Assembly (NCBI GenBank): GCA_937896235.1
Contig: CALBMX010000018.1
Coordinates: forward strand, 1-51,170
Reading direction: 5' to 3'
DNA length: 51,170 nt
From: an uncultured bacterium
GTDB taxonomy: Bacteria > Planctomycetota > UBA1135 > GCA-002686595
Shown: in pieces, positions 32,913 to 42,395 of the stretch
Position numbering within the stretch: the first letter of the stretch is position 1
Layout: each line of letters starts with the position of its first letter
Notes under the pieces: model-generated
Databases searched by the model: none
What the model was told of the DNA's origin: nothing
What the model saw: the letters and a program-made list of their open reading frames with translations, nothing else
Translations under genes and position numbers: made by a program

Positions 32913-35084
32913 TTAGTTCTCTCCAAGCAGTTTGATGACTGTGGGCTCGATAGCCCTTGCCCAGGCCTCGTAGCCAGCCTGGGTGATGTGGACGCCGTCG
33001 CTTCGCATCGTGGTCAGGTCGAGCTCGCCGCTCTCTAGCAGATAGCTCTCGCTTAGGTCTAAGTAGGTGACTCGCTCCAGCTCGTCGAGCTCGCGGATGT
33101 CGGCGTGCAACTGCTCACTTTGCATGCGCGCCCAGCTGCCCTTTTCTTTGGTGGGGAAACACCCCTGTAGAAGGATCTGTGCCTGAGGTTCTTTTGCAAG
33201 GAGAGCGTCGACTACGGCCTTGATCCCCTCCGCCACCAACGAGCCCTCGTCGCGCCCCGTATTGATATTATTCACACCGATCGATAAGACGATCAGCTCG
33301 GGGTCGATTGCGTCGAAGTTGCCCTCTGCAATGCGATACAGCAGGTGTTCGGTTCGATCCCCCGAGAGTCCGAAACTCGCCGCCTTTCGCTTGCCGTACC
33401 AGCGATCAAAGCTGCGGCTTCCATCTGGGTGCGCCAATCGGTCTGCGGACCCTGTCCAACTCTGGGTTATCGAATCTCCAAGAAAAACTACGCGCAAGTC
33501 CGGGTTGGCCTCGCCAAGCGCATTCAGCTGCTGGACCTGACCAAACCATGTGCCCCCACCCCACCCGGCAGCATCACCGCGCCACTCGACACTCGGTTGT
33601 GCCCGCAGGCAGGGATTGAACTGGAGTCCTGTCGCGCGCAAGCAAAAATCAACGATCGGCTGAGGGTCGGGCAAGCTGTGGGGATGATGGTCCATGCCCG
33701 GCTTGCGGATCACCTGAATCGGGCCGCCGAGCGCCCGGTAGCGCGCCTCGATTACGTCGCTGTTCTCGGACGTGGGGACAATGCTGTCGGCATCACCGAT
33801 GACGTGGAATAAAGGAACTCCGGCACTCGCTAGTGGTTCTAGGCCTTCCACAGGGAAGACCTGTGCATATTGCACAGTGGTCTCATTTAGGCCGTAGACC
33901 CCCAAACACTGCTCCCATTCCGATGGTGCGCCGGAGCTCTTGCCAGCTCCTCCCGGCCAAGAGCGTGCGTCGCAAACAGGATTGTCGCCATAAATTCCAG
34001 CCACCTTGGACGGGTTTTGGCTCGCCCAGTTGTATGCGATTAAGCCGCCTCGACTCATAGCCTCGAGAATCGGTTGGCGGCTCAAACCTAGTGCGCTCGC
34101 GAAACCGTAAAAGTCATCCCAGCGCTGAATGGCGGGAGCGGCTCCAAACAAGCCACCCACTTCGCAATAGGCCACATGCCAACCGCGCTCCAAGAGAGCT
34201 CGATCGAGTTGAGGTTCGTGGCCCCAAAAGCGCGCCCTCCAAATCCATGGGCGCCCAGCGGCTGCGACACGCGGTAGAACGACTCGGCACAGGACCCCCT
34301 CCCTCTCCCACTGCAGCTGCCGGAAGCCATAAAAGTCCGTCTCGGTCGCGTCGGGGTAAGCACCGATGACTTGCCCTCTACAATCGAAGGCTGGGTCGAA
34401 CTCGCCCGCGACCGTTTCGAAAACTCTCCTCGCGATCGATTCGACACCGTGTGGATTGGGGTGAACCCCGTCGGGGTAGCTCGCGCTATCCGCCTGCAGT
34501 GGAGTGTGTAGGTCGATCAACTCCAGACCCAAATTCGAGGCCACCCCTCTAACAGCGGGAACAACCTCAGCCGTGATTCGACCGCCATCAATACTGTCCC
34601 CATGGGTCCACGCCGGAACCGGGGTGCATAAGACGATTCGCGGGCTGCTCGGTAGTGCCCGCAGGCGCTCCACCATGGCGGAATAGTCCTCGGCGAACTC
34701 GGACGCATAAGCCTCCCAGTTGGCGCGCTTCGAATCGTTCGTCCCCAGGAAAATCACAACAACATCGGGTTGCCACCTCAGCGCATCGAAAAACGCTTGC
34801 TCCTTAATGTACGGTCTGTCTCCATTGGCCAAGAGCGTAGCGCCACTGACTCCATAGTTCCGCACCTCATACCGCTTGCCAAGGAGTGCGCCCAGGACGA
34901 GAGGGTAGGTCGTGTGCTCGCGATCCGGAAGCCCCGAGCCGTAGGTAATGGAATCACCAAGACAGGCGACCCTCACAACCTTCTCAACCGGAAGCTCTTG
35001 ACCAGCCGTCACCTCGCCCACACTCGCCATAAAAAAGCATAGAGCAAGTAGCGCCCAACATCGCTTAGAGGAGAGGCCCCTCAA
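32913..35084 (-). CDS. Three-domain exported esterase: SGNH, alpha/beta hydrolase, SGNH
   Basis: A 723-residue protein. Its leader runs from a TTG start. Domain 1 (about 35-225) is a GDSL/SGNH hydrolase: GDSIT (43-47), GTND (114-117), DGVHPN (205-210). Domain 2 (about 235-490) looks like an alpha/beta hydrolase: nucleophile elbow EAMSRGG (Ser344), GDADSIVP (Asp431) and MDHHPHS for the histidine. Domain 3 (about 525-723) is a second SGNH domain: GDSIT (536-540), SIGVNN, DGVHIT (696-701). All three catalytic sets appear complete. Likely substrates are acetylated or otherwise esterified polysaccharides. No frameshift joins the domains; it is one continuous frame. Confidence 0.8.
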   Translation of the reverse strand: MRGLSSKRCWALLALCFFMASVGEVTAGQELPVEKVVRVACLGDSITYGSGLPDREHTTYPLVLGALLGKRYEVRNYGVSGATLLANGDRPYIKEQAFFDALRWQPDVVVIFLGTNDSKRANWEAYASEFAEDYSAMVERLRALPSSPRIVLCTPVPAWTHGDSIDGGRITAEVVPAVRGVASNLGLELIDLHTPLQADSASYPDGVHPNPHGVESIARRVFETVAGEFDPAFDCRGQVIGAYPDATETDFYGFRQLQWEREGVLCRVVLPRVAAAGRPWIWRARFWGHEPQLDRALLERGWHVAYCEVGGLFGAAPAIQRWDDFYGFASALGLSRQPILEAMSRGGLIAYNWASQNPSKVAGIYGDNPVCDARSWPGGAGKSSGAPSEWEQCLGVYGLNETTVQYAQVFPVEGLEPLASAGVPLFHVIGDADSIVPTSENSDVIEARYRALGGPIQVIRKPGMDHHPHSLPDPQPIVDFCLRATGLQFNPCLRAQPSVEWRGDAAGWGGGTWFGQVQQLNALGEANPDLRVVFLGDSITQSWTGSADRLAHPDGSRSFDRWYGKRKAASFGLSGDRTEHLLYRIAEGNFDAIDPELIVLSIGVNNINTGRDEGSLVAEGIKAVVDALLAKEPQAQILLQGCFPTKEKGSWARMQSEQLHADIRELDELERVTYLDLSESYLLESGELDLTTMRSDGVHITQAGYEAWARAIEPTVIKLLGEN

Positions 35085-35217
35085 TGGGTCCGGCCTACAG
35101 CTAGGGCGAGGGCGGAATACGCTGTGAAGAGTGTCAACATCATGAGTACCCGATGGGTTGAATTTGGTGGGGAATCGCAGGACAGACTGGCCCGCGCGGA
35201 GTCCATGGAAGTGACGC

Positions 35218-35412
35218 TCAACCCCTACGGCGGAGCCAACCCCAAAGTCGCCCCGCCATCCCCCGAACGGAGGTCTCAGCGGCGGGCGATTTAGCTCCAG
35301 ACTGCTCGGCGTCCCTAGGTGATTTCTCGAGGGGAGCGAAAAGCGGCTCGACCAAAAAGTCGTTTGGTCTGGGTGAGTATTCAGGCTCTTCTTCAGGGTC
35401 CTTTGAGCTCAT
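35218..35412 (-). CDS. Possible small protein, unknown function
   Basis: A 64-residue frame with an acidic, Pro/Glu-rich N-terminus (SSKDPEEEPEYSPRPNDF) and a basic C-terminus (RLWGWLRRRG). It has no match that I recognise. A TAGGCT hexamer sits 6 nt before its ATG, as at several other genes here, which is the main reason to list it. It is divergent from rnc. It may be spurious. Confidence 0.4.
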   Translation of the reverse strand: MSSKDPEEEPEYSPRPNDFLVEPLFAPLEKSPRDAEQSGAKSPAAETSVRGMAGRLWGWLRRRG

Positions 35413-35418
35413 GGGGCT

Positions 35419-35424
35419 AGCCTA
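35419..35424 (-). promoter_or_regulatory. -10-like TAGGCT, 6 nt before ATG 35412
   Basis: The minus strand reads TAGGCT, AGCCCC, ATG. It lies 13 bp from the opposite-strand TAGGAT serving rnc, so the two putative promoters overlap back to back. Confidence 0.35.
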
Positions 35425-35437
35425 CGACAGTTCTGGT

Positions 35438-35443
35438 TAGGAT
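35438..35443 (+). promoter_or_regulatory. -10-like TAGGAT, 7 nt before GTG 35451
   Basis: TAGGAT GCAGCCC GTG copies the arrangement before 24654 (TAGGAT GCAATCC ATG). If it is a -10 element, the in-frame ATG at 35442 lies inside it and GTG 35451 is the start. Confidence 0.45.
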
Positions 35444-35450
35444 GCAGCCC

Positions 35451-36104
35451 GTGAATGCAATTGGACACATTTTCAAAGATGCCGGGCTGGAGAGGCGTGC
35501 GCTGACGCATGCCTCTACGGGGGCGTCGAGGGACAATGAGCGCTTAGAGTTCTTGGGGGATACGGTTTTGGACCTGATCGCCGCGGAGGAGCTCTTTCGC
35601 ATGCATCCCGGACATAACGAGGGTCAGCTAACGGCTGCCAAAGCTTGGCTGGTGTCGCGTGAGACGCTCGCCGTGGCAGCCCGTAAGCTCGGCTTGGTCG
35701 AACTCGCAATTTTTGGCCGCGGGATGAGCCCGGATCGCGCACCTCGATCCATACTCGCGAACCTGTACGAAGCCGTCTTGGGCGCCATCTACATTGATGC
35801 CGGACTAGAGACGGCGAGGGCCTGGGCTCTCCACACCCTTAGCGATGCCTTTCAAAGAGCTGCCCAAGCCGGGGAAGAGCTAAACCACAAGCAGCGGCTT
35901 CAGGAGTTTGCGCAGGCGGACGGCGGATCGCCTCCCCACTACGAGCTCCTTCGCGAGAGAGGGGATGCGCACTGTCGCGCGTTCCTTGTCGAGGCCCAAA
36001 TCGCGGGCGAGTCTTACCCCTCCGCGTGGGGACGCACCCGCAAGGAGGCCGAGCGCTATGCAGCGATGGAAGCCCTTCAGGTCATTGAGGAGCGCGCCTC
36101 GTGA
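35451..36104 (+). CDS. rnc: Ribonuclease III
   Basis: A 217-residue double-strand RNA endonuclease that processes rRNA precursors and structured mRNA. The catalytic signature NERLEFLGDTVLDL is present, and the second metal-binding part appears as NLYEAVLGAIYIDAG. The C-terminal dsRNA-binding domain runs from about residue 148 (NHKQRLQEFAQ) to GRTRKEAERYAAMEAL. The start is placed at GTG 35451 because of the upstream hexamer; ATG 35442 would add three residues. The stop overlaps the GTG of mfd (GTGA), so rnc and mfd are translationally coupled. Confidence 0.92.
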   Translation: MNAIGHIFKDAGLERRALTHASTGASRDNERLEFLGDTVLDLIAAEELFRMHPGHNEGQLTAAKAWLVSRETLAVAARKLGLVELAIFGRGMSPDRAPRSILANLYEAVLGAIYIDAGLETARAWALHTLSDAFQRAAQAGEELNHKQRLQEFAQADGGSPPHYELLRERGDAHCRAFLVEAQIAGESYPSAWGRTRKEAERYAAMEALQVIEERAS

Positions 36105-39100
36105 CGATCTCCAGCAAACGAGAAGGCGGACTGCATGGCGGCCCTGCCGTCGAGTCCGGTTTGTTTGCGAACAATCCTGTCTTTCAAAAGTTAGTGCGCG
36201 AGGTTGCCGGCGGCGGAAGTGTCTCCGCCGGTGGACTTTGGGGATCGTCGCAAGCGCTGCTCATGGGTGAACTCTCTCGCCATGCGCCCGGACCTTGGCT
36301 CGTGGTCACCTCTTCCGAACCTGAAGCCGAGGCGTTCACAGCTGACCTGGAGGCACTCGAAATCGACGCCTGTCATTTGCCGGCCCGCGAGACCTACGCC
36401 TCGGGCTCCCATCGCAAAGCCCACGCCGACCCAGAGACCATTCGCGGGCGCCTGAAGGTCGCCGGCCTACTCGGTGGGCCGGTGGAGCGTCGACCGCGAC
36501 TGATCGTCGCTTCGCTACTCGCCTGCCTTCAACCCCTGCCCGTTGCAGACACTCTAGAGAGAGAGTTCCTACACCTGCAAATCGGTGGAAAACTCGACCC
36601 CGAAGTCGTCCTCATGCGACTTGCTCTCGCCGGCTATTCGCGCCAGCCTCTCGCCGAAGCTCCCGGCGAGGTAAGCCTGCGCGGAGACATCCTTGACCTC
36701 TTCCCTTTCGCAAATAAAGAGCCCCTGCGCATCGAGCTATTTGACGATGAAGTCGAGTCGATTCGCCTGTTTGATCCCGAGACCCAACGCAGCACGGAGT
36801 CGATGGACCGCATTGCCGTCTGCATCGCGAGTGACGCCGGTGATATCGAGACTGGCCACGGAAAACGTGTCGACGAGCTGATCGGCCCGACCGCCGTCGT
36901 CACCCGCATCGAACCCCTGCGCGTAGCGGATATGGCCGAGGGTCTGCGCATCCAGTCCTCGTCCCATGGCGCCGCCTTACTCCAGTGGAATACAGCCCTC
37001 GAACAGCGTCCAATCCTCGATTTACAGACCCTGCCCGCCCGCGGACTAGCCTTCGAAGTACGCAGCGTGCAGGGCCTCTCGGTAGGCATGACCGAAGCCG
37101 CCCACACACTCGGCGAGGCCCTAGATCGGGCTGGGGGAAAGGCCCGTGCCGTTGTACTGTGCAGCACGGATGCCGAGCTAGCGCGCATGTCGGAAGTCTT
37201 CTGCGAGGACGATCGAATCGAACTTCGCATGGGCGTTCTCGGCCGTGGGTTTCAGTTGACACACCCGCCGCTGTTTGTGATCAACCATCGCGAGCTCGTC
37301 GGCATTCAGGGTACGCGGCGCGTGGAGAAAGGCCATGCGATTCACAAGGCCCGCGCGCTGCAATCTTTCTTCGAGTTGCGGCTTGGCGACTACATCGTTC
37401 ACGCTGTTCACGGTCTCGGGCGCTACCTCGGTTTGAAGCGCATGAAGCGCGGGTCTGGTGAGGAAGAGCACCTTTGCCTGGAGTATAAAGACGAGGTCAT
37501 TCTTTACGTCCCGGCGTCGAGGGTAGACCTTGTTCAGCGCTACATAGCTAGCGGTAAAGGAACTTCGATCACGCTGGATCGAATCGGCGCACAGTCCTTT
37601 AAAAAGCGAAAGGAGAAGGTCGAAAAGGCCCTAGCCGACCTCGCCGCCGAGCTGCTCGAAGTACAAGCCAAGCGCGAGATGAAAAAACGCCCGGCTTGGT
37701 TTCTCGAGGCGGAAGAGGGAGAGCCGGCGACCGAAGAGCAGGTCCTTATCTCCCAGATGATCCGTGAGTTCCCCTACATCGATACGCCGGATCAAGCGCT
37801 GGCCGACTCTGAGATACACGCCGACTTGATAGGGCCGCTCCCCATGGACCGGCTGCTTTGCGGCGATGTGGGATTCGGAAAAACAGAGGTTGCAATCCGG
37901 GCGGCATTCCGCGTGGTTGCAGGCGGTGGCCAGGTGGCCGTCCTGGTTCCGACGACCGTACTCGCCGGCCAGCACAGCGAGACATTTCGGATCCGCCTCG
38001 CTGACTTTCCCGTTCGAACAGAGTCCCTTTCGCGTTATGTCACGGCCGCCAAGGCGCGCGAGATTGCAGAGGCTACCGGGCGTGGTGAGGTCGACATCCT
38101 GATTGGTACGCACCGCATTCTCTCCAAGGACGTGAAATTCAAAAACCTGGGCCTGATCATTATCGACGAGGAGCAGCGCTTTGGCGTCACCCACAAGGAG
38201 CACTTCAAAAAGCTGCGCGCACAGATCGACATCCTCACGCTCTCGGCGACGCCCATCCCGCGAACTCTGCACATGTCCATGGCGGGCCTGCGCGACATTT
38301 CCGCATTGACCACTCCGCCACCGGGACGCCAGGACATTGAAACGATCCTCGCGCCCGGCAATGACAAACAGGCCATCCGAGAGGCGCTTCTGCGCGAGCA
38401 CAACCGCGGCGGGCAGAGTTTCTTCCTGCACAACCGCGTCACTTCGATCGACCGGGTCGCCCGCGAGCTGGCCGAGCTGGTTCCCGAGTGCTCCTTTGTC
38501 GTTGGTCACGGCCAGATGGGTGGGCGCATGCTGCAAAAGGTCATGGGGATCTTCACACGGGGGGAAGCCGATGTGTTGGTCGCCACAACCATCATTGAAA
38601 ACGGAATCGACATCCCGTCGGCCGGAACCATTTTGATGGATCGGGCCAACCATTTCGGCCTGAGCGAGCTACACCAACTCCGGGGCCGTGTTGGCCGAGG
38701 CTCGCACAAGTCCTACTGCTACCTCCTAACCGACGAAGAAAAGACCCTCACTGACATTGCAACCCAAAGACTCAAGGCCTTGGAGGAGCTCAACCACCTC
38801 GGCGCTGGTTTCGCCATCTCCATGAAGGACCTAGAGCTGCGTGGCGCTGGAAATATCCTTGGTCCCGAGCAATCCGGGCACATCACATCGGTGGGTTATG
38901 ACCTCTACTGTCGCTTGCTCCGAAAAACGGTCGAGAGGATGCAGCGCGGGGGCGATGTCAAGTCCCTGGAGATTCGCCCGGACGAGTTCGTCGACGCTCT
39001 TGACGTTGAGCTAGAGCTAGGACTTGCCTCCTATTTGGATGACAAGTGGATACCATCAGCTGATTCACGCCTCGAACTCTTGCGGTCCTTCAACGAAGTC

Positions 39101-39460
39101 CGGAGCAAGGTCGACGAGAAGGAAGCCCTGGCCATGCTGCGCGACCGTTATGGGCGCGTTCCCGCCGAAGCTAAAGAGCTCGTTCGCCAGTTCCGCCTTC
39201 GCTCCCTGTTTGCGAGCGCAAGTTTGACTCGCGTCACCTGGCGCGAAGATCTCTGGCTCATCGAATACCGCGACCGTGCCACATTAGAGGGCGCACTCGG
39301 GGTCTCCGGCGCTCGAATTGAGCTGCGCCCCCTAGCGCAAGGTCGCGCTTTCTTGATGGCGCCCAAAGGCCTAGATGCGAGAAAAGCGCTCGAGTGGCTG
39401 GAAGCAGCCTTGCTCGGCGACTCGAAAGCGAAGAGAATCAGCCTAGCCGCCCAAATATAA
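36101..39460 (+). CDS. mfd: Transcription-repair coupling factor
   Basis: A 1119-residue ATP-dependent translocase that releases stalled RNA polymerase at DNA lesions and recruits UvrA. The N-terminal UvrB-like modules include SLRGDILDLFPF. The RNA-polymerase-interacting domain follows (LRLGDYIVHAVHGLGRYLGL). The RecG-like motor carries Walker A GDVGFGKTEVA near residue 588, DEEQRFGV near 688, SATPIPRTLHMSMAGLRDIS and GRVGRGSHKSYCYLL. The C-terminal D7 domain ends at a TAA only 2 nt before the next ATG. Length is normal for the family. It starts with GTG inside the rnc stop. Confidence 0.95.
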   Translation: MTISSKREGGLHGGPAVESGLFANNPVFQKLVREVAGGGSVSAGGLWGSSQALLMGELSRHAPGPWLVVTSSEPEAEAFTADLEALEIDACHLPARETYASGSHRKAHADPETIRGRLKVAGLLGGPVERRPRLIVASLLACLQPLPVADTLEREFLHLQIGGKLDPEVVLMRLALAGYSRQPLAEAPGEVSLRGDILDLFPFANKEPLRIELFDDEVESIRLFDPETQRSTESMDRIAVCIASDAGDIETGHGKRVDELIGPTAVVTRIEPLRVADMAEGLRIQSSSHGAALLQWNTALEQRPILDLQTLPARGLAFEVRSVQGLSVGMTEAAHTLGEALDRAGGKARAVVLCSTDAELARMSEVFCEDDRIELRMGVLGRGFQLTHPPLFVINHRELVGIQGTRRVEKGHAIHKARALQSFFELRLGDYIVHAVHGLGRYLGLKRMKRGSGEEEHLCLEYKDEVILYVPASRVDLVQRYIASGKGTSITLDRIGAQSFKKRKEKVEKALADLAAELLEVQAKREMKKRPAWFLEAEEGEPATEEQVLISQMIREFPYIDTPDQALADSEIHADLIGPLPMDRLLCGDVGFGKTEVAIRAAFRVVAGGGQVAVLVPTTVLAGQHSETFRIRLADFPVRTESLSRYVTAAKAREIAEATGRGEVDILIGTHRILSKDVKFKNLGLIIIDEEQRFGVTHKEHFKKLRAQIDILTLSATPIPRTLHMSMAGLRDISALTTPPPGRQDIETILAPGNDKQAIREALLREHNRGGQSFFLHNRVTSIDRVARELAELVPECSFVVGHGQMGGRMLQKVMGIFTRGEADVLVATTIIENGIDIPSAGTILMDRANHFGLSELHQLRGRVGRGSHKSYCYLLTDEEKTLTDIATQRLKALEELNHLGAGFAISMKDLELRGAGNILGPEQSGHITSVGYDLYCRLLRKTVERMQRGGDVKSLEIRPDEFVDALDVELELGLASYLDDKWIPSADSRLELLRSFNEVRSKVDEKEALAMLRDRYGRVPAEAKELVRQFRLRSLFASASLTRVTWREDLWLIEYRDRATLEGALGVSGARIELRPLAQGRAFLMAPKGLDARKALEWLEAALLGDSKAKRISLAAQI

Positions 39461-39462
39461 TC

Positions 39463-40548
39463 ATGATCCTCTATCTAACGCTCCTCGCTCTCTCCATTGT
39501 GCAAGCCTCGCCGGCCCAAGACCCAGTCACGGAAGACGTGGCCCCTTGGCGGACTTTTGATGGAGTCGCACTGATTGTGAACGACGACATCGTCACCTTG
39601 CGCCAGCTGGATGAATCCCTGACGAAGGCGCGCGGCAATGCCGAGGCGACACTCCCAGAGGACGGCACCGCCCTGCGCGACGAGGTTATTGAGGGCGCTA
39701 TTAGCCTCAACCTTCAAATCCAGGCAGGTCGAGCGATGGGAGTCTCCACCGAAGACGTGGAACGCACAATCGACGGCTATCTATCTAGGCAGCGGCATGG
39801 CAAGTCCGCTCTGGAGACGGCGGACTGGCTGAAAGGGGAGGGCGTCAAGGACATGGGCGAGATGCGAGGCGCGATCCGCGACGAGCTCTACTACACGATG
39901 TGGGCCCAGGCGACTAGCGGCCAAGGTGCCGGGGCGGACCGCGCCTATCAGGATCGCTATGTTCGGCCCGGACAGCTTCGCGAGGCCTACCACACGAACA
40001 AAAGCGCTCTAGAGACCCCATCACGCTACATTCTCCAGTACCTGCGCCTGGTCTCTGCGGCGTGGGGTGACAGCGAGACCGCCCTCGAAGTCGCCACAGA
40101 TCTACGCGACCAAATCGCAAAAGGCGGCGACATGGGCGCCCTCGTTGAAGAATACGGCTCCGTCTTACGCGAGAGTCACGGCATCACCAAAGAGCCTATA
40201 GCCGCAGAAAAAGTGGGGCCTGAAGTTCGAGTATTCTTGCAGAGTGCAGAGCGCGGGGCCCTCTCGATGGTGCTTCCTTACACTGAAAACGGTGCAATCG
40301 AGGGATACGAGATCGTTCGGGTGGTCGAGCTGCTGGAGGGCAACCTTGCGCCTCCCTTCCACGACATCATCCTGCAAACCAACCTGCAGCGAGGCTTGCA
40401 GACGAGTTGGGACCGGATGCGCGTGCTCACCGCCAGTGATGACTTGTGGCGCTCCGCTTACATTAGGACACCCCGGGAGATCCAGATTCTTCCGCCCTGG
40501 GTCCGCCGAGAGGCCGCTTTGCAAGCAGATCAGCCAGCTGAACGGTAG
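39463..40548 (+). CDS. SurA/PpiC-like periplasmic chaperone
   Basis: A 361-residue protein. The start is ATG 39463, opening onto a signal peptide (MILYLTLLALSIVQASPAQ); the frame runs open upstream into mfd. The N-terminal domain resembles SurA (GVALIVNDDIVTLRQLDESL), with the helical core about 60-160. A divergent parvulin-like part follows (YILQYLRLVSAAWGDSETAL, then EEYGSVLRESHG). The canonical parvulin catalytic residues are not clear, so it may be a chaperone without isomerase activity. It follows mfd with 2 nt between, forming rnc-mfd-surA-like. Confidence 0.72.
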   Translation: MILYLTLLALSIVQASPAQDPVTEDVAPWRTFDGVALIVNDDIVTLRQLDESLTKARGNAEATLPEDGTALRDEVIEGAISLNLQIQAGRAMGVSTEDVERTIDGYLSRQRHGKSALETADWLKGEGVKDMGEMRGAIRDELYYTMWAQATSGQGAGADRAYQDRYVRPGQLREAYHTNKSALETPSRYILQYLRLVSAAWGDSETALEVATDLRDQIAKGGDMGALVEEYGSVLRESHGITKEPIAAEKVGPEVRVFLQSAERGALSMVLPYTENGAIEGYEIVRVVELLEGNLAPPFHDIILQTNLQRGLQTSWDRMRVLTASDDLWRSAYIRTPREIQILPPWVRREAALQADQPAER

Positions 40549-40735
40549 TCTCCGAGAAAACCATCGATATACTTTGAACCCCCGATTTCGGGCCCCGTTG
40601 AGGTTCTCTGCAAAAAGCCTCCCCTTAAGGAAGTAACTTGCGCAGATCACACGACCGAAAACAGACCACTTGGTCCCCCAAAAAGGCCTCACTACGCGCT
40701 GACAAAGCGCCGGTGACTAAAAGCCCACGACTGGC

Positions 40736-42310
40736 ATGAGCAACGCAGACTTTAAAGATATCGAACAGATCGAAAGCACCCTCCCACGCCCGTGGGAAGA
40801 GGAGCACACCTTCAACGATGTCCTTTACGATTGGATGGGACGCGCCCCGTGGCTGGCCATTTCGCTGGCTGCACACGTACTCGCGTTTTTTGTCCTGACC
40901 GCCTTCCCCTGGGACGCCTTCAAGAAAGAGCAGCTCAACGAGATCAACGCGATCATGGAAGCCACTGCCGACGAACCTATTGAGGAGCCGGAAGAGGAAG
41001 AGATCGAAGAGGTCGAGGAAGAGATCGAGCCCATCGAGGAGCCCATCCTCAAAGACGCCGAAGTCTCCGACCACAACGAAGAAGATGTGGACCAGCCTTT
41101 CGAGTCTATGGTCGGCGACCCCGACATGAACTCGGATTCGCCTTTTGACTCGGACAACTCGAACGACGTCATGGGCATCGGTGGCGGCGCGGGTGGCAAG
41201 TTCGGCGGTCGTGTTGGTGGTCGTAGAAACCTTCGCGCTGCACACGGCAAGGGTCTTGACCAGGCTCTCAAGGATGCCCTTGAGTGGCTCAAGAACCACC
41301 AGGGCCCCGATGGCTCCTGGGACACCGACGAGTTCAGCTCCGAGTGCGGCAAGATCGGAAACACGATCTGTGGCGACCCAGGTCGCGCCCAGCACGACGT
41401 CGGCTCAACGGGCCTCGCTTTGCTCGCCTTCCTCGGCGAGGGTAACACCTCGGACTCCGGTGACTACAAAGAGCAGGTCGCCAACGGGATCAAGTGGCTC
41501 CGCGGCATGCAGGATCCGGACACCGGCCTGATCGGCGAGAAGTCCAGCCACGAGTTCCTCTACAACCACGCCATCGGTACCCTTGCCCTTTGCGAAGCGT
41601 ACTACGCCACGAAGTCGCCGCTTCTCAAGAGGACCTGCCAGAACGCGATCAACTACATCAACCGCGCTCGTAACCCATACGGCGCGTGGCGCTACGACGA
41701 GCCGCCCATGGGCATGAACGACACCTCGGTGACGGGCTGGATGATCTTTGCTATCAAGGCTGCCGAGGACGCTCACCTCGACATCGTTGAGGAGTCCTAC
41801 GAAGGTGCGATGACATGGATTGACGAGGTCACCGACCCCGCCAGCGGCCGCGTTGGTTACAACGAGTTCGGCAACCGCTCCTCCCGTATCACGGGCGTCA
41901 ACGATCACTTCCCCGCCGAGAAGGGCGAGGCTATGACGGCTGTTGGCCTACTTTGCCGCATGTTCATGGGTCAGGACGACCCGAAGGAATACCCGATCCT
42001 CAAGAAGCACGGCGACCTCATGCTACGGACGCTTCCCGAGTGGGATCCGGACGGATTCGGAAGCGACATGTACTACTGGTACTACGGCTCTTACGCCATG
42101 TACCAGCTCGGCGGAACGCATTGGAAGAAGTGGGAAGAGGCTCTCAAGGGCACGATCCTCGACAACCAGCGCAAAGACGGTGATGAGAAGGGCTCTTGGG
42201 ACCCGATCGGCCCCTGGGGTTTCGCCGGTGGTCGCATCTACTCGACTGCGCTCATGGCACTCTGTATCGAAGTGTACTTCCGCTACGGCAAAGTCGCCGG
42301 CGCGCGCTAG
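40736..42310 (+). CDS. TonB-like membrane anchor fused to squalene-cyclase-type toroid (copy 1)
   Basis: A 524-residue protein. About 37 cytoplasmic residues precede one membrane helix (about 38-58, WLAISLAAHVLAFFVL) carrying Ser43 and His47 in the SxxxH spacing of TonB. Next come an acidic segment (about 79-105, mostly Glu with Pro/Ile), an Asp/Ser/Asn stretch and a glycine hinge (148-163). The toroid runs from about 175 to 515: DALEWLKNHQGPDGSWD, the RYDEPPMGMNDTSVTGWM core and DMYYWYYGSYAMYQLGG. Where hopene cyclases have DxDD this has MNDT, so classical cyclase chemistry is unlikely. The ligand is unknown. It is followed by a strong terminator. Confidence 0.72.
   Translation: MSNADFKDIEQIESTLPRPWEEEHTFNDVLYDWMGRAPWLAISLAAHVLAFFVLTAFPWDAFKKEQLNEINAIMEATADEPIEEPEEEEIEEVEEEIEPIEEPILKDAEVSDHNEEDVDQPFESMVGDPDMNSDSPFDSDNSNDVMGIGGGAGGKFGGRVGGRRNLRAAHGKGLDQALKDALEWLKNHQGPDGSWDTDEFSSECGKIGNTICGDPGRAQHDVGSTGLALLAFLGEGNTSDSGDYKEQVANGIKWLRGMQDPDTGLIGEKSSHEFLYNHAIGTLALCEAYYATKSPLLKRTCQNAINYINRARNPYGAWRYDEPPMGMNDTSVTGWMIFAIKAAEDAHLDIVEESYEGAMTWIDEVTDPASGRVGYNEFGNRSSRITGVNDHFPAEKGEAMTAVGLLCRMFMGQDDPKEYPILKKHGDLMLRTLPEWDPDGFGSDMYYWYYGSYAMYQLGGTHWKKWEEALKGTILDNQRKDGDEKGSWDPIGPWGFAGGRIYSTALMALCIEVYFRYGKVAGAR
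41591..41646 (+). repeat. 56-bp tract identical to 42864-42919
   Basis: Exact nucleotide identity between toroid copies 1 and 2 over 56 bp, while the flanks and copy 3 diverge at many third positions. It looks like a gene-conversion patch. Confidence 0.85.
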
Positions 42311-42334
42311 TCACCCGAGCTGAGATCTAACGAG

Positions 42335-42372
42335 AAGCCCCTCGATTCGCGTTGCGAGTCGAGGGGCTTTTT
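42335..42372 (+). terminator. Rho-independent terminator after toroid copy 1
   Basis: A 16-bp stem (42335-42350 with 42354-42369, one G-T wobble) and a GTT loop, followed by a T-run to 42372. It lies 24 bp after the stop and insulates copy 2, which then needs its own promoter. Confidence 0.92.
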
Positions 42373-42389
42373 CGTTGTTGGGCGAGCTG

Positions 42390-42395
42390 TATGCT
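42390..42395 (+). promoter_or_regulatory. -10-like TATGCT, 7 nt before ATG 42403
   Basis: TATGCT AATGGGC ATG. It follows directly on the terminator of copy 1 and points to the lipoprotein start at 42403 rather than to the open frame of the toroid. Confidence 0.45.

Noticed and set aside
37631..38653. 340-residue minus-strand frame inside mfd
   Set aside because: mfd motor motifs on the plus strand are complete across this span.
39456..39461. TATAAT as a promoter for the SurA-like gene
   Set aside because: It spans the mfd stop codon and lies 1 nt before the ATG, too close for a -10; the gene is more likely cotranscribed with mfd.
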